In this document: positions 27,101 through 39,100 of the stretch, one piece after another
How positions within the stretch are numbered: the first letter of the stretch is position 1
How the letters are laid out: every line of letters begins with the position of its first letter
NCBI GenBank assembly: GCA_036244855.1
Contig: BQKZ01000092.1
Coordinates: 163,138 to 227,137 of the forward strand
DNA length: 64,000 nt
DNA from: Temnopleurus reevesii
Lineage: Eukaryota; Echinodermata; Echinoidea; Temnopleuroida; Temnopleuridae
Reading direction: 5' to 3'
Notes under the pieces: generated by a model
Seen by the model: the letters and a program-made list of their open reading frames with translations, nothing else
Databases searched by the model: none
Told to the model about the DNA's origin: nothing
Translations under genes and position numbers: made by a program

Positions 27101-30100
27101 TTATACAAATGTTCACATATTTTGTTGGAATAAGAATGTTTTCTTGCATGTACAACATGCTGCCTGTTGTTCTTCATGTATCCACACGCTCAATTTGAAT
27201 ATTGATTTTTTCTCACATTAACAAACATGGTTCTATCATGTGCACGTTAATGAGACAGTTGGCTTATTTTCTTTAAGTTGCAATTATTATTTGCTTGTTT
27301 GAGAGGGATTTCATGATTTCATTTATGTTGAAATTAAGTTGTTGTGAGAAATGTCACATCTACAGGTAATATACAGTGTGTGTATGAAATGCGCGGACAA
27401 AATGATTTAATATTCGTCGGGTCATTATGATGTAGTATCGTGTCACTTGTTGAAAGCGGGGTACTAATGCACAGAGCACTTAGAAGCATTTGTATTAAGC
27501 TGTATATGAATGCACAGTATTCTTCTTTTCAAATTATTATTGGTGAAGGAAAAGCATTAACCCCCTTATTTTTACTCTTAAGTTGTCGTGAGTCATGGAA
27601 AGTTTCAAGTATCTTACTATTTGTTACTGAGAGACGGTGGACATCTGAAAATATTTTAATCTGAAAGACACTGGAAGTCACCAGTGTTGACTATGAATAA
27701 TAATATCATCAACTATTATGCAGACCAGTATACAGTCATTGAACAGTTTTATGAAACTGCCATCGCAATAGCCATTGTACAATACCAAAATACCAGTGCT
27801 TTTATCCCTTGTGTGGCCTCTTCAGCTTTGCATGTTATGATAAATTTGTACTTCTACAAAGCGAACTGAAACAAAGCTTTAGGAATCATTTTACCTTTTT
27901 TTTCTTCTACCACTCTATACCTATATCCTTGATGTGATATGTTTCATAATGATATAGGATTTTATTGCCGAAATCGCTACATCTTCATCTTCACCCATGC
28001 TTTTTGTTAATGTTATTTTGACTGAGTAAATACCATCGTGAATGGAAGTTATTTGTAATGAAAATGTTGTTCATATCCATTGGTCCATTATCATAAACAA
28101 ACAAACATACACACACACAAACTACATATACCTACACACAACTCCTCCCCTTTCAAATAAACGTCATCCTGGATGATGAATTATGTGCAGTAGCTTCAAT
28201 GTATATCTGTATATACTACAAGTTGGATCTGAACAATGCATTTCAAGATCAAAGCTTACATGTGTCCTATCTTTCAAAGTAGTTTTTTTAGGAGATGATC
28301 GGCCAAATTCCAATACTATCATTGGTTGTGTTTTTTAGGCTTTGTTGTAATTTTATGTTTGATAATAAATAGTTTGTCATTTTATTGGTGGAAGGTGCTA
28401 TCATATCAGAGAGTCACTTACAAATTTATTTTTGTCAATTCAATGGTTAGATTTTAATAAAGAGGGTTTATTATTTCTTTAGATGTTATCTTCTAGGTAA
28501 TAAGGAATATGTCACAAATGGAGTGGACAATTACGTAGAGTAGATAATAGTTTTTATTTTTTGCGTTTTCCTCATTACCACCTAGCAAACTATGAAACAC
28601 AGCATAATTACAGGGTCGCCTGATCTTATGAAGCCATGTGTTAAGTGCATAAAGATCATTCTATTTTCCTGGTTCTCAATTTGTGACTGAAAAGAGTCGC
28701 AGGTATAGATGAATTTCTTTCTCAAGGAACTTAGAACAGTGACGAAAATCAAGATGGTCACAATATTGAAACTCAATTTGTTTGCCATGTCATCTCCATC
28801 AGATATACTAGTAGCTACAATCTAAGATAATATCACATCCCATACTGTTAGAAAATATACAATCAATATCAATATAAATCAATATCCTGGTACGATCACA
28901 TCATTTCATCAGTTTTATCTCGCATGACGACAACATGGCTTGATAGCCTTGGCTGACCTTTTTTTCACGTTCACCCAGGTTTCTTGACGCTAGAAATATT
29001 GCAGGCTCTGTATTGTTTGTGAAGCGCTGTGTATTTCATCCAAGGATCCCGGAAAAGGGGCAAGGAGTTTAGCACAAAAGCTTCAGCAATACAGTGATCT
29101 TGATACTGAGCGATTGCAAGAGAGCCATCACAATCTTTACAACTCTATTCCGAGAAACCAGACTCTTATGACTTTGTTTATTTCGGTACTCTGGGAAAGG
29201 GAAGTAAAGAGAGTTTTGATTTTGAAAAAGAGTTTGTTCAACATTGACCCTGATACATCCATTGCTCAAGTCGTCTTTTAGCCTGATGTACGTTTAAAGA
29301 TTGGCATTTTCGTTATCAGGTTATCCGGGGATTAGAGCAAATTTGATGTCGATGGAGGATGAAGTTATGATTTTTGCACTATTCTCATCTCTGGTGTAAA
29401 ATTATTTTACATGGCTGCAGGCTGGTTGTTATTGAATGAACATCAATTCATTTTTCATTTCAAACAGTGTGTTTCTCATGGATCATTTGGTTGCATGTCT
29501 TGGGAATGAAAATCTTCACAATTATAAAGGTAAATAATAATTGTCGAGGACTGTGTCGCTTTTGTGTGCAGGTTGAGCAGGTAGATTTAGAGCCAGCAGA
29601 TGACAAATCTAAAGAAAGAACTTCAACCATTGTCGATATCAAGCCTGAAGAGACAACAAGCGTTATTGCTCTTGAACTGGAACAAACTGAAAAGACAGTC
29701 TTAGGTGAAATGCAACTAGAAAATGTTACTCCGACACAGATCACCCTTGAAATATCAAAACCAGAGGAGAAGATGCCCGAAGAAGTTTCTCTTGAAATCA
29801 AAATGCCAGAAGAGAAGAGACCAATGACTAAGGAAGAACAAGAGCAAGAAGAAATCTATCAGCTTCTGAAGGATGAAGAACCCAGTCAATATGAGAAGGT
29901 TCTAAGAAAGAAAGGCATTATCCAACATAAACTGCTCAGACAACATATTGACATGGTCACAACACGCAAAGCTGAAGAGGCCGTCTTAGCTGAAATGCAA
30001 TTAGAAGATGTTATTCCAACGCAAGTCACTCTNNNNNNNNNNNNNNNNNNNNNNNNNNNNNNNNNNNNNNNNNNNNNNNNNNNNNNNNNNNNNNNNNNNN

Positions 30101-33100
30101 NNNNNNNNNNNNNNNNNNNNNNNNNNNNNNNNNNNNNNNNNNNNNNNNNNNNNNNNNNNNNNNNNNNNNNNNNNNNNNNNNNNNNNNNNNNNNNNNNNNN
30201 NNNNNNNNNNNNNNNNNNNNNNNNNNNNNNNNNNNNNNNNNNNNNNNNNNNNNNNNNNNNNNNNNNNNNNNNNNNNNNNNNNNNNNNNNNNNNNNNNNNN
30301 NNNNNNNNNNNNNNNNNNNNNNNNNNNNNNNNNNNNNNNNNNNNNNNNNNNNNNNNNNNNNNNNNNNNNNNNNNNNNNNNNNNNNNNNNNNNNNNNNNNN
30401 NNNNNNNNNNNNNNNNNNNNNNNNNNNNNNNNNNNNNNNNNNNNNNNNNNNNNNNNNNNNNNNNNNNNNNNNNNNNNNNNNNNNNNNNNNNNNNNNNNNN
30501 NNNNNNNNNNNNNNNNNNNNNNNNNNNNNNNNNNNNNNNNNNNNNNNNNNNNNNNNNNNNNNNNNNNNNNNNNNNNNNNNNNNNNNNNNNNNNNNNNNNN
30601 NNNNNNNNNNNNNNNNNNNNNNNNNNNNNNNNNNNNNNNNNNNNNNNNNNNNNNNNNNNNNNNNNNNNNNNNNNNNNNNNNNNNNNNNNNNNNNNNNNNN
30701 NNNNNNNNNNNNNNNNNNNNNNNNNNNNNNNNNNNNNNNNNNNNNNNNNNNNNNNNNNNNNNNNNNNNNNNNNNNNNNNNNNNNNNNNNNNNNNNNNNNN
30801 NNNNNNNNNNNNNNNNNNNNNNNNNNNNNAGGTTGAGCAGGTAGATTTAGAGCCAGCAGATGACAAATCTAAAGAAAGAACTTCAACCATTGTCGATATC
30901 AAGCCTGAAGAGACAACAAGCGTTATTGCTCTTGAACTGGAACAAGCTGAAAAGACAGTCTTAGGTGAAATGCAACTAGAAAATGTTACTCCGACGCAGA
31001 TCACCCTTGAAATATCAAAACCAGAGGAGAAGATGCCGGAAGAAGTTTCTCTTGAAATCAAAATGCCAGAAGAAAAGAGACCAATGACTAAAGAAGAACA
31101 AGAACAAGAAGAAATCTATCAGCTTCTGAAGGATGTAGAACCCAGTCAATATGAGAAGGTTCTAAGAAAGAAAGGCATTATCCAACATAAACTTATCAGA
31201 CAACATATTGACATGGTCACAACACGCAAAGCTGAAGAGGCCGTCTTAGCTGAAATGCAATTAGAAGATGTATCTCCAATGCAAGTCACTCTGGAAATTT
31301 CCAAGCCAGAGGAGAAGTTGCCCGAAGAAGTTTCTCTTGAAATAAAAATGCCAGAAGAGAAGAGACCACTGACTAAAGAAGAACAAGAGCAAGAAGAAAT
31401 CTATCAGCTTCTGAAGGATGTAGAACCCAGTCAATATGAGAAGGTTCTAAGAAAGAAAGGCAATATTCAACACAAACTAATCAGACAACATATTGACATG
31501 GTCACAACACGCAAAGCTGAAGAGGCCATCTTAGCTGAAATGCAACTAGAAGATCTTACTCCAACAGAAGTTACTATGGAAATTTCCAAGCCGGAGGAGA
31601 GTTTGCCCGAAGTTTCTCTAGAAATCAAGATGCCTGAAGAAAAGAGACCGCTGACTAAAGAAGAACAAGAACAAGAAGAAATCTATCAGCTTCTGAAGGA
31701 TGTAGAACCCAATGAATATGAGAAGGTTCTAAGAAAGAAAGGCATTATCCAACCTAAACTTATCAGGCAACATATTGACATGGTCACAACACGCAAAGCT
31801 GAAGAGGCCGTCTTAGCTGAAATGCAATTAGAAGATGTTTCTCCAATGCAAGTCACTCTGGAAATCTCCAAGCCAGAGGAGAAGTTGCCAGAAGAAGTTT
31901 CTCTTGAAATCAAAATGCCTGGAGAGAAGAAACCGATGACTAAAGAAGAACAAGAGCAAGAAGAAATCTATCAGCTTCTGAAGGATGTAGAACCCAGTCA
32001 ATATGAGAAGGTTCTAAGAAAGAAAGGCATTATCCAACATAAACTTATCAGGCAACATATTGACATGGTTACAACACGCAAAGCTGAAGAGGCCGTCTTA
32101 GCTGAATTGCAATTGGAAGATGCTAGTCCAGTCGAGGTGACACTAGGAATTGGTTCAACCAAACCTGTGGAAAAACTTCCAGAAGATATTTCCAAGATAC
32201 ATCTAAAGGTTAGCCTCCTAGAAGTTTTGAATCTTCTGTCATATGAATTCTTAATATAACAGGTTACTTATTTCGGGGAGGTATCCTACACAGTCAAAAA
32301 TACAACATTTCAGTCTCCTAATATTTCAATAGGATTTCTCCATGCTTTTTTTTTCAAAGAGCCTTCCACAGGAATTGTTAAGATGTGTACGTCAGAGCAG
32401 TCTCTATTACTTCATGAACTGTGTTGCACTAATAATAATGATAATATGAGGACTTATTTAGCGCTGGTATTCGCCAAGCTCTGATGCTAATGGCGCTCAA
32501 CATAAAACAATACATTACAAACACATAACTGAATTACTAAACAACTTGAAATATCAAACCAGAATTAATCAAATACATAGAAGTGTTCAGAAAAATATAT
32601 GTTTTCAAGGCAGCTTTGAAATGACTGAGGGATGATGACACTGTAGGGATTACACTATCCTCTATTTCAAATGAAAATAACCTCAATTCGTATCATTCCT
32701 GTACTTGTATTACATATCAGGCATGATATTTTCAAGTTAATTTATGATGGAAAAAAATGTAAATGAACACTAGGTATTTGTTAGGTATTGTTAAGGTGTG
32801 CTGCATGATGAACCTTCTGTGGGACTGTGTACAAATTACACGTCGCATGTACACAAATAGTTAACGTTTTTATTTGTATCATTTGAATGGAGGCCTTACT
32901 CTTCATTTACTGAACTATTCATGAAATCAATTATTATTCAACAAACTAAAAGTAATTAAAATTCTTGAGCAACATTTTTCCATGTCCAGTTTAGGATACT
33001 GGTCTAATAATAAAAAACCAAAAAAAAAATTTAACCAAAAAAATAATAATTAAAAAAAAAAAAAATTAAAATAAAAAAAAAAAAAAAAAAAAAAAATAAT

Positions 33101-36100
33101 TAAAAAATTAAAGAAAAAAACACAGGTTTATGCACAGCACTTAACTATAGCATCTCTGGTAGATGCAGTTAGAGGGGTATGTGTGATCAGAGAGAGAGAT
33201 ATTTGGAATTGTGGTTGAGCACTGTGTGTAGTCCCCGTGTGTTCGCTGGGAAAATATGAACAGAGGCAGGTGCCATTAGACCACAAGGTCATCAACTGAA
33301 CTCCATGTTGGCATGTCTTGGACCCTTCTGATTATAGTTCTTGATGTGTCCTTGGATCATCTGCAAAGATAGATATTAAACAATTATATTGTCTCTGTTG
33401 CATAAATGGTGCCAAAATGCCAAATCAAATTCCCATCCCATAATGGTCTATAACACTGCTAAATAGTGCCATGATTCATAGATTGATCAAGATTTTGGGC
33501 GGAAAGTCTACAACCTCCTATTTTACTGCACATTTCAATTCCCTGGTTAAACAATTTCGGAGGTGAAGGCCCCCTCCATATTTCAATTTTTTCTTGTCGG
33601 GCTATTGATCCCCTTAACTTTTCGCTGGATTTATCCCCCCCCCTTCTGGCTTCTGGACTCATAGGAGTATGCATTCCTTTTCATCTTTCATCCTGACCAC
33701 TTTTTAGAGACCCTTAAGTTATAAGTAGCTGTTTCAGCCCCCGCTCTTAGCCCCTGTCATTTACTCTTGAAGCCAAAATCTTCACATTTCAAATGACGAA
33801 CATAGGACGATAGATTTCCCTCAATATCAATTACAGATGGGCTCATACATTTCATAATGATCGCCTACCGGTATGAGAAAAATCATAAGAATACTACTAC
33901 TATTGATATTGCTAAGTTAGGCAGATAACTTGCCCTATGATGGTATGATTAAATACGTTGGTTCATTGCGTAGGACTCAAGTCCAGTCCTTAGGTTCTTT
34001 CTGACCTTTTCTATGTCAATTTAATGCAATCATATACATCTAATCAGGCTCGATACTGATAACTCTCTTGCTTCCCATGCTGTTTTACTGCAAATTCTTA
34101 AGAAAATATTGTGATAAAGAAATTGACTGAGATGGGGTAATACATTGTCTTTTTTTTTTAAGGTGGGGTTGAAATCTGACCGAATAGTCTTTGTATGTTT
34201 GTTAACATATTCTATCAAGTAATTTAAATGTGATGAATTGCAAATTAATACACCGCTCATTAGAACTGCACTGTGAATATGTATCTTATTTCAGGATTAT
34301 TAGCCCATTTAACTTGATCAATTTGCCAGAAAAGAAGAAAGAATTAATTTTCCCTATATTCATTCCGATGCCTTAATACTTCTTATATCTTAATCTATTC
34401 TTTTTCTACTGTTCGTTGTATATGCTGTATTAAATTTATCACAGTATCTGCAGACTCTTTAGTGTTCGTTTAAGAAGAAAGAGACAATTGAAATGTAGAA
34501 TTTAAACTGTTTATTGGTAAAAAAAAAAAATAATAATAACTAAGTACCAGCAAGACAGAAAAATAAATTTGGGTTTTTTTCAGACTTGCGTTAATGTCAA
34601 CCTCGAGAATGCCTTAGTGGGGATCAGTCCCACAATTATTACCCCAAATCAATTTATAAATATCTGTAATTTTAAGGTGCTTTCCAGGATTGGTGCAATT
34701 CATTTTTATGTTGGTGTTGCACCTTGTCAATGTGAGTTGGCCAAAATAAGAAGTGCTACATTCTGATTGACATCTTTATTATTTTTTTCAAACATTGTTT
34801 ATTTTAGTTTTTTCATGATCCTATTGTAAGAATGGCAACGATCTGGCACATTTGCACGATATTTCATTCTGTCTAAGCCACATTTCAAATAAGATGCATG
34901 ATGCTGCTTCGATTCTGAAAGAAACAATGTTTGTCGCAGGTAAGAGCTTTGATATATTTAAACATTGAGCATTTTTGTATGTTTTTATTTATCGCCATGT
35001 GACTATGGATTCATACACTGAAGGATGTGATTTCTTCCATGATTCGGGCCCCCGAATGCAGCTTGTTTCACTTTTCTTGCGTCTTTTCTAAGCATGTTAA
35101 AGTTCTACCTTCCCGTCTTAGCGCATTTGCACGAAGTTGCATTTTATTTTGCGTATCTCCTATATTTTCACAAGAAACTCAAAGTGATGCTGTTTCTATT
35201 GACGAGGAATACACAGAAAGTTTGTACCATCCTGTTGCTGAATGCTTAATTATATTCAAACAAGAATATTCAACATCCAGGCAGGACGATGAAACTAATT
35301 CTGTGGTATTCATCACGCATTCCTATTCTGTTTTGCATGAGAGCAAGTTAGTCGATTGTATATACAAATCGTGATACGCAGATATCATCTTCAACTTGTT
35401 TACTCTCGGAAGGAAAGGTGCATAGGCTATCACGCTAATGCACAATATTAACGAACTGCAGGAAGAGCTGGGTAATATGAGTTGAAGATGGACGTTCCAC
35501 TGATTTGCTTGAATTGCATGGAAGTTGTTTGCTGGAAGTTGCTTTATTAAGTTCGCATGGAGAGTTCTGCTGGTTTCTTCTCGAAAATCTGTCAAGCTTG
35601 AAGATCATCTGCTATCTTGGAAGGTAATCTTCAATTTCTTTGGATTTCGATTTCAGGAGGAAAAAATACCAGAAGACATGGAAATCACTCTCGAGATCAC
35701 AGATGGCCGTGAGGTTTCTGAAAAGACCGTAATTGAAATAACATCTACCGAAGTTGAACGTACAGTCACCACACAACACTCTGAAATTAAAGAAGCTGCT
35801 CAATCCGCAATTGAGATACAATTTACCCCAGACAAACCTGAAGACAAACAGGAAAAGAAAAAGCCAATGACAAAGGAAGAAAAGGAAGCAGAGGAAATCT
35901 TTGAGATTCTCAAGGATGTACAACCTGAACAATACGAGAAGGTATTGAGGAAGAAGGGTGTGATCCAAGCTAAGCTTATCAAGAAACACATCGAGATGGT
36001 TGTAAAACGCAAAGCAGAGGAGGCTACCGTCGAGGAATTCGAGATTACTCTAGACCAACCTGTCGAGACTGCACCAGAAGAAATGGTTATCACAATCGAA

Positions 36101-39100
36101 CCATCAAAGGTTGACGAAGCTGCCCCAACTGAAGTTGAAATCCAGATTGCTCCAAAGAAACCAGAAGAACAGGAAGAAAAGGTCGAGGTTAAGATCACTA
36201 AAAAGAAGCCTGAAGAAAAGGAAGAGGTAGAAGTCAAGATACCAGAGAAGAAAAAGCCAATGACCAAGGAAGAAAAGGAAGCAGAGGAAATCTTTGAAAT
36301 TCTCAAGGATGTACAACCTGAACAATACGAGAAGGTATTGAGGAAGAAGGGTGTGATCCAAGCTAAGCTTATCAAGAAACACATCGAGATGGTTGTAAAA
36401 CGCAAAGCAGAGGAGGCTACCGTCGAGGAATTCGAGATTACTCTAGACCAACCTGTCGAGACTGCACCAGAAGAAATGGTTATCACAATCGAACCAACAA
36501 AGGTTGACGAAGCTGCCCCAACTGAAGTCGAAATCCAGATTGCTCCAAAGAAACCAGAAGAACAGGAGGAAAAGGTCGAGGTTAAGATCACTAAAAAGAA
36601 GCCTGAAGAAAAGGAAGAGGTAGAAGTCAAGATACCAGAGAAGAAAAAGCCAATGACCAAGGAAGAAAAGGAAGCAGAGGAAATCTTTGAAATTCTCAAG
36701 GATGTACAACCTGAACAATACGAGAAGGTATTGAGGAAGAAGGGTGTGATCCAAGCTAAGCTTATCAAGAAACACATCGAGATGGTTGTAAAACGCAAAG
36801 CAGAGGAGGCTACCGTCGAGGAATTCGAGATTACTCTAGACCAACCTGTCGAGACTGCACCAGAAGAAATGGTTATCACAATCGAACCATCAAAGGTTGA
36901 TGAAGCTGCCCCAACTGAAGTTGAAATCCAGATTGCTCCAAAGAAACCAGAAGAACAGGAGGAAAAGGTCGAGGTTAAGATCACTAAAAAGAAGCCTGAA
37001 GAAAAGGAAGAGGTAGAAGTCAAGATACCAGAGAAGAAAAAGCCAATGACCAAGGAAGAAAAGGAAGCAGAGGAAATCTTTGAAATTCTCAAGGATGTAC
37101 AACCTGAACAATACGAGAAGGTATTGAGGAAGAAGGGTGTGATCCAAGCTAAGCTTATCAAGAAACACATCGAGATGGTTGTAAAACGCAAAGCAGAGGA
37201 GGCTACCGTCGAGGAATTCGAGATTACTCTAGACCAACCTGTCGAGACTGCACCAGAAGAAATGGTTATCACAATCGAACCATCAAAGGTTGACGAAGCT
37301 GCCCCAACTGAAGTTGAAATCCAGATTGCTCCAAAGAAACCAGAAGAACAGGAGGAAAAGGTCGAGGTTAAGATCACTAAAAAGAAGCCTGAAGAAAAGG
37401 AAGAGGTAGAAGTCAAGATACCAGAGAAGAAAAAGCCAATGACCAAGGAAGAAAAGGAAGCAGAGGAAATCTTTGAAATTCTCAAGGATGTACAACCTGA
37501 ACAATACGAGAAGGTATTGAGGAAGAAGGGTGTGATCCAAGCTAAGCTTATCAAGAAACACATCGAGATGGTTGTAAAACGCAAAGCAGAGGAGGCTACC
37601 GTCGAGGAATTCGAGATTACTCTAGACCAACCTGTCGAGACTGCACCAGAAGAAATGGTTATCACAATCGAACCAACAAAGGTTGACGAAGCTGCCCCAA
37701 CTGAAGTCGAAATCCAGATTGCTCCAAAGAAACCAGAAGAACAGGAGGAAAAGGTCGAGGTTAAGATCACTAAAAAGAAGCCTGAAGAAAAGGAAGAGGT
37801 AGAAGTCAAGATACCAGAGAAGAAAAAGCCAATGACCAAGGAAGAAAAGGAAGCAGAGGAAATCTTTGAGCTTTTGAGGGATGTCGAGCCTAAAAACTAT
37901 GAAAAAGTTTTGAGGAAGAGGGGTATCATCCAGATGAAGGTCATCAGAAAACACATTGAAGCTGTAGAAAAGCGCAAAGCTGAAGAAAAAGTTCAGGTAT
38001 CTAATATATCTCACTGTTTCTTAATTGCTTATTTGTGATTATTTTAATCCTCAGATGAGAGTGATACATTTTATACACAAGGAATTACTCTCAATATCAA
38101 GGAATTAGTGATGGTTGCACTCAGGAGCTCATTTATATGTTTTTTGCCCTACTTGGGCTTCTCCTGAAATATAGCATTTTATCTTTGTTGATTTTGTCTT
38201 ATACTGTCTAAAAGAAGTTTGTGGTTGAGAGTCTACCACAGATAGTTTTTCTTTGTACACTCTTATTTTCTTTCTGAAATACTGATGGTGTGGTGTATTT
38301 AGGATGAAATTTGACTCTTGTTCATTTACCTACCAGTTTCACTGGATTAATGAACGTATTGCTGTTATACCATATCAGAAGAATTACTCAGACACTTCGC
38401 AGAAATGACAAGAATGAACGTCTATGCTATTAGTATAATCTGGAAGGTTCTACATAAATCATATCAAAGGTTGTGTCACAAAACAGCAAAGTGAATTTTG
38501 AATTTATTGGTGAATATTTATGTTAAGTCATCTTCTGCTGTAGTACGGATTCACTCAGAAATTATGGCGTGGATAGGGTATGGAGGGGGGTGTGGGCACA
38601 GAATTCAATTCAGACAATGGTCTAAGAGAGTGTTGCTACAAAGTTGCAATTGATCACAAATCAACTGCAAATCAGCTGCAAATTGTATCGAGCATTTCTA
38701 TTTGCACATGATAAGCGCGTTTAACAAGCCGCGTATGAAACAATGGTTTTAATTAGGGCGTTCCAATCAACTGCGATTTGTGATGAATTGCAACTTTAAA
38801 AAAACACCCCTTAAGCCGAAATCTATCAATGGGTACCATTTTATCTACCAAGGTAGGTTCGTTCAGTCTTGTCTTGGTTACTAATATAATACTTATAGTG
38901 AGTTCAGTAAATAGACACCACTGTACAAAATGAACATAAAATGGATATATGTTTGAGCGTATGCTGGAGCTGTGAGTTCTTATTATTGCTGAAAGCAAAG
39001 AAAAGATGATTAAATGGGTATGTAATGCAAACATAGCTTCAGAGAACCAAAGCTATTTCATATACAGTAACTAAACAGCAACTAGTGATATGATATGTAC

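Noticed and set aside
34569..34766. Open frame in intron after an A-rich stretch as a possible extra exon
   Set aside because: No domain similarity, and no splice pair that would fit phase 0 on both sides.
35027..35374. Open frame of 115 codons between the two repeat exons
   Set aside because: Composition is not like the rest of the gene, no domain is recognisable, and it lacks a fitting acceptor and donor; the phase-0 junction 32208 to 35657 already closes the frame.
35800..37839. Minus-strand open frame of 679 codons opposite array B
   Set aside because: It repeats with the same 393-bp period as the sense array and is rich in Ser/Phe, as expected for antisense of a Lys/Glu-rich repeat; no independent signals.
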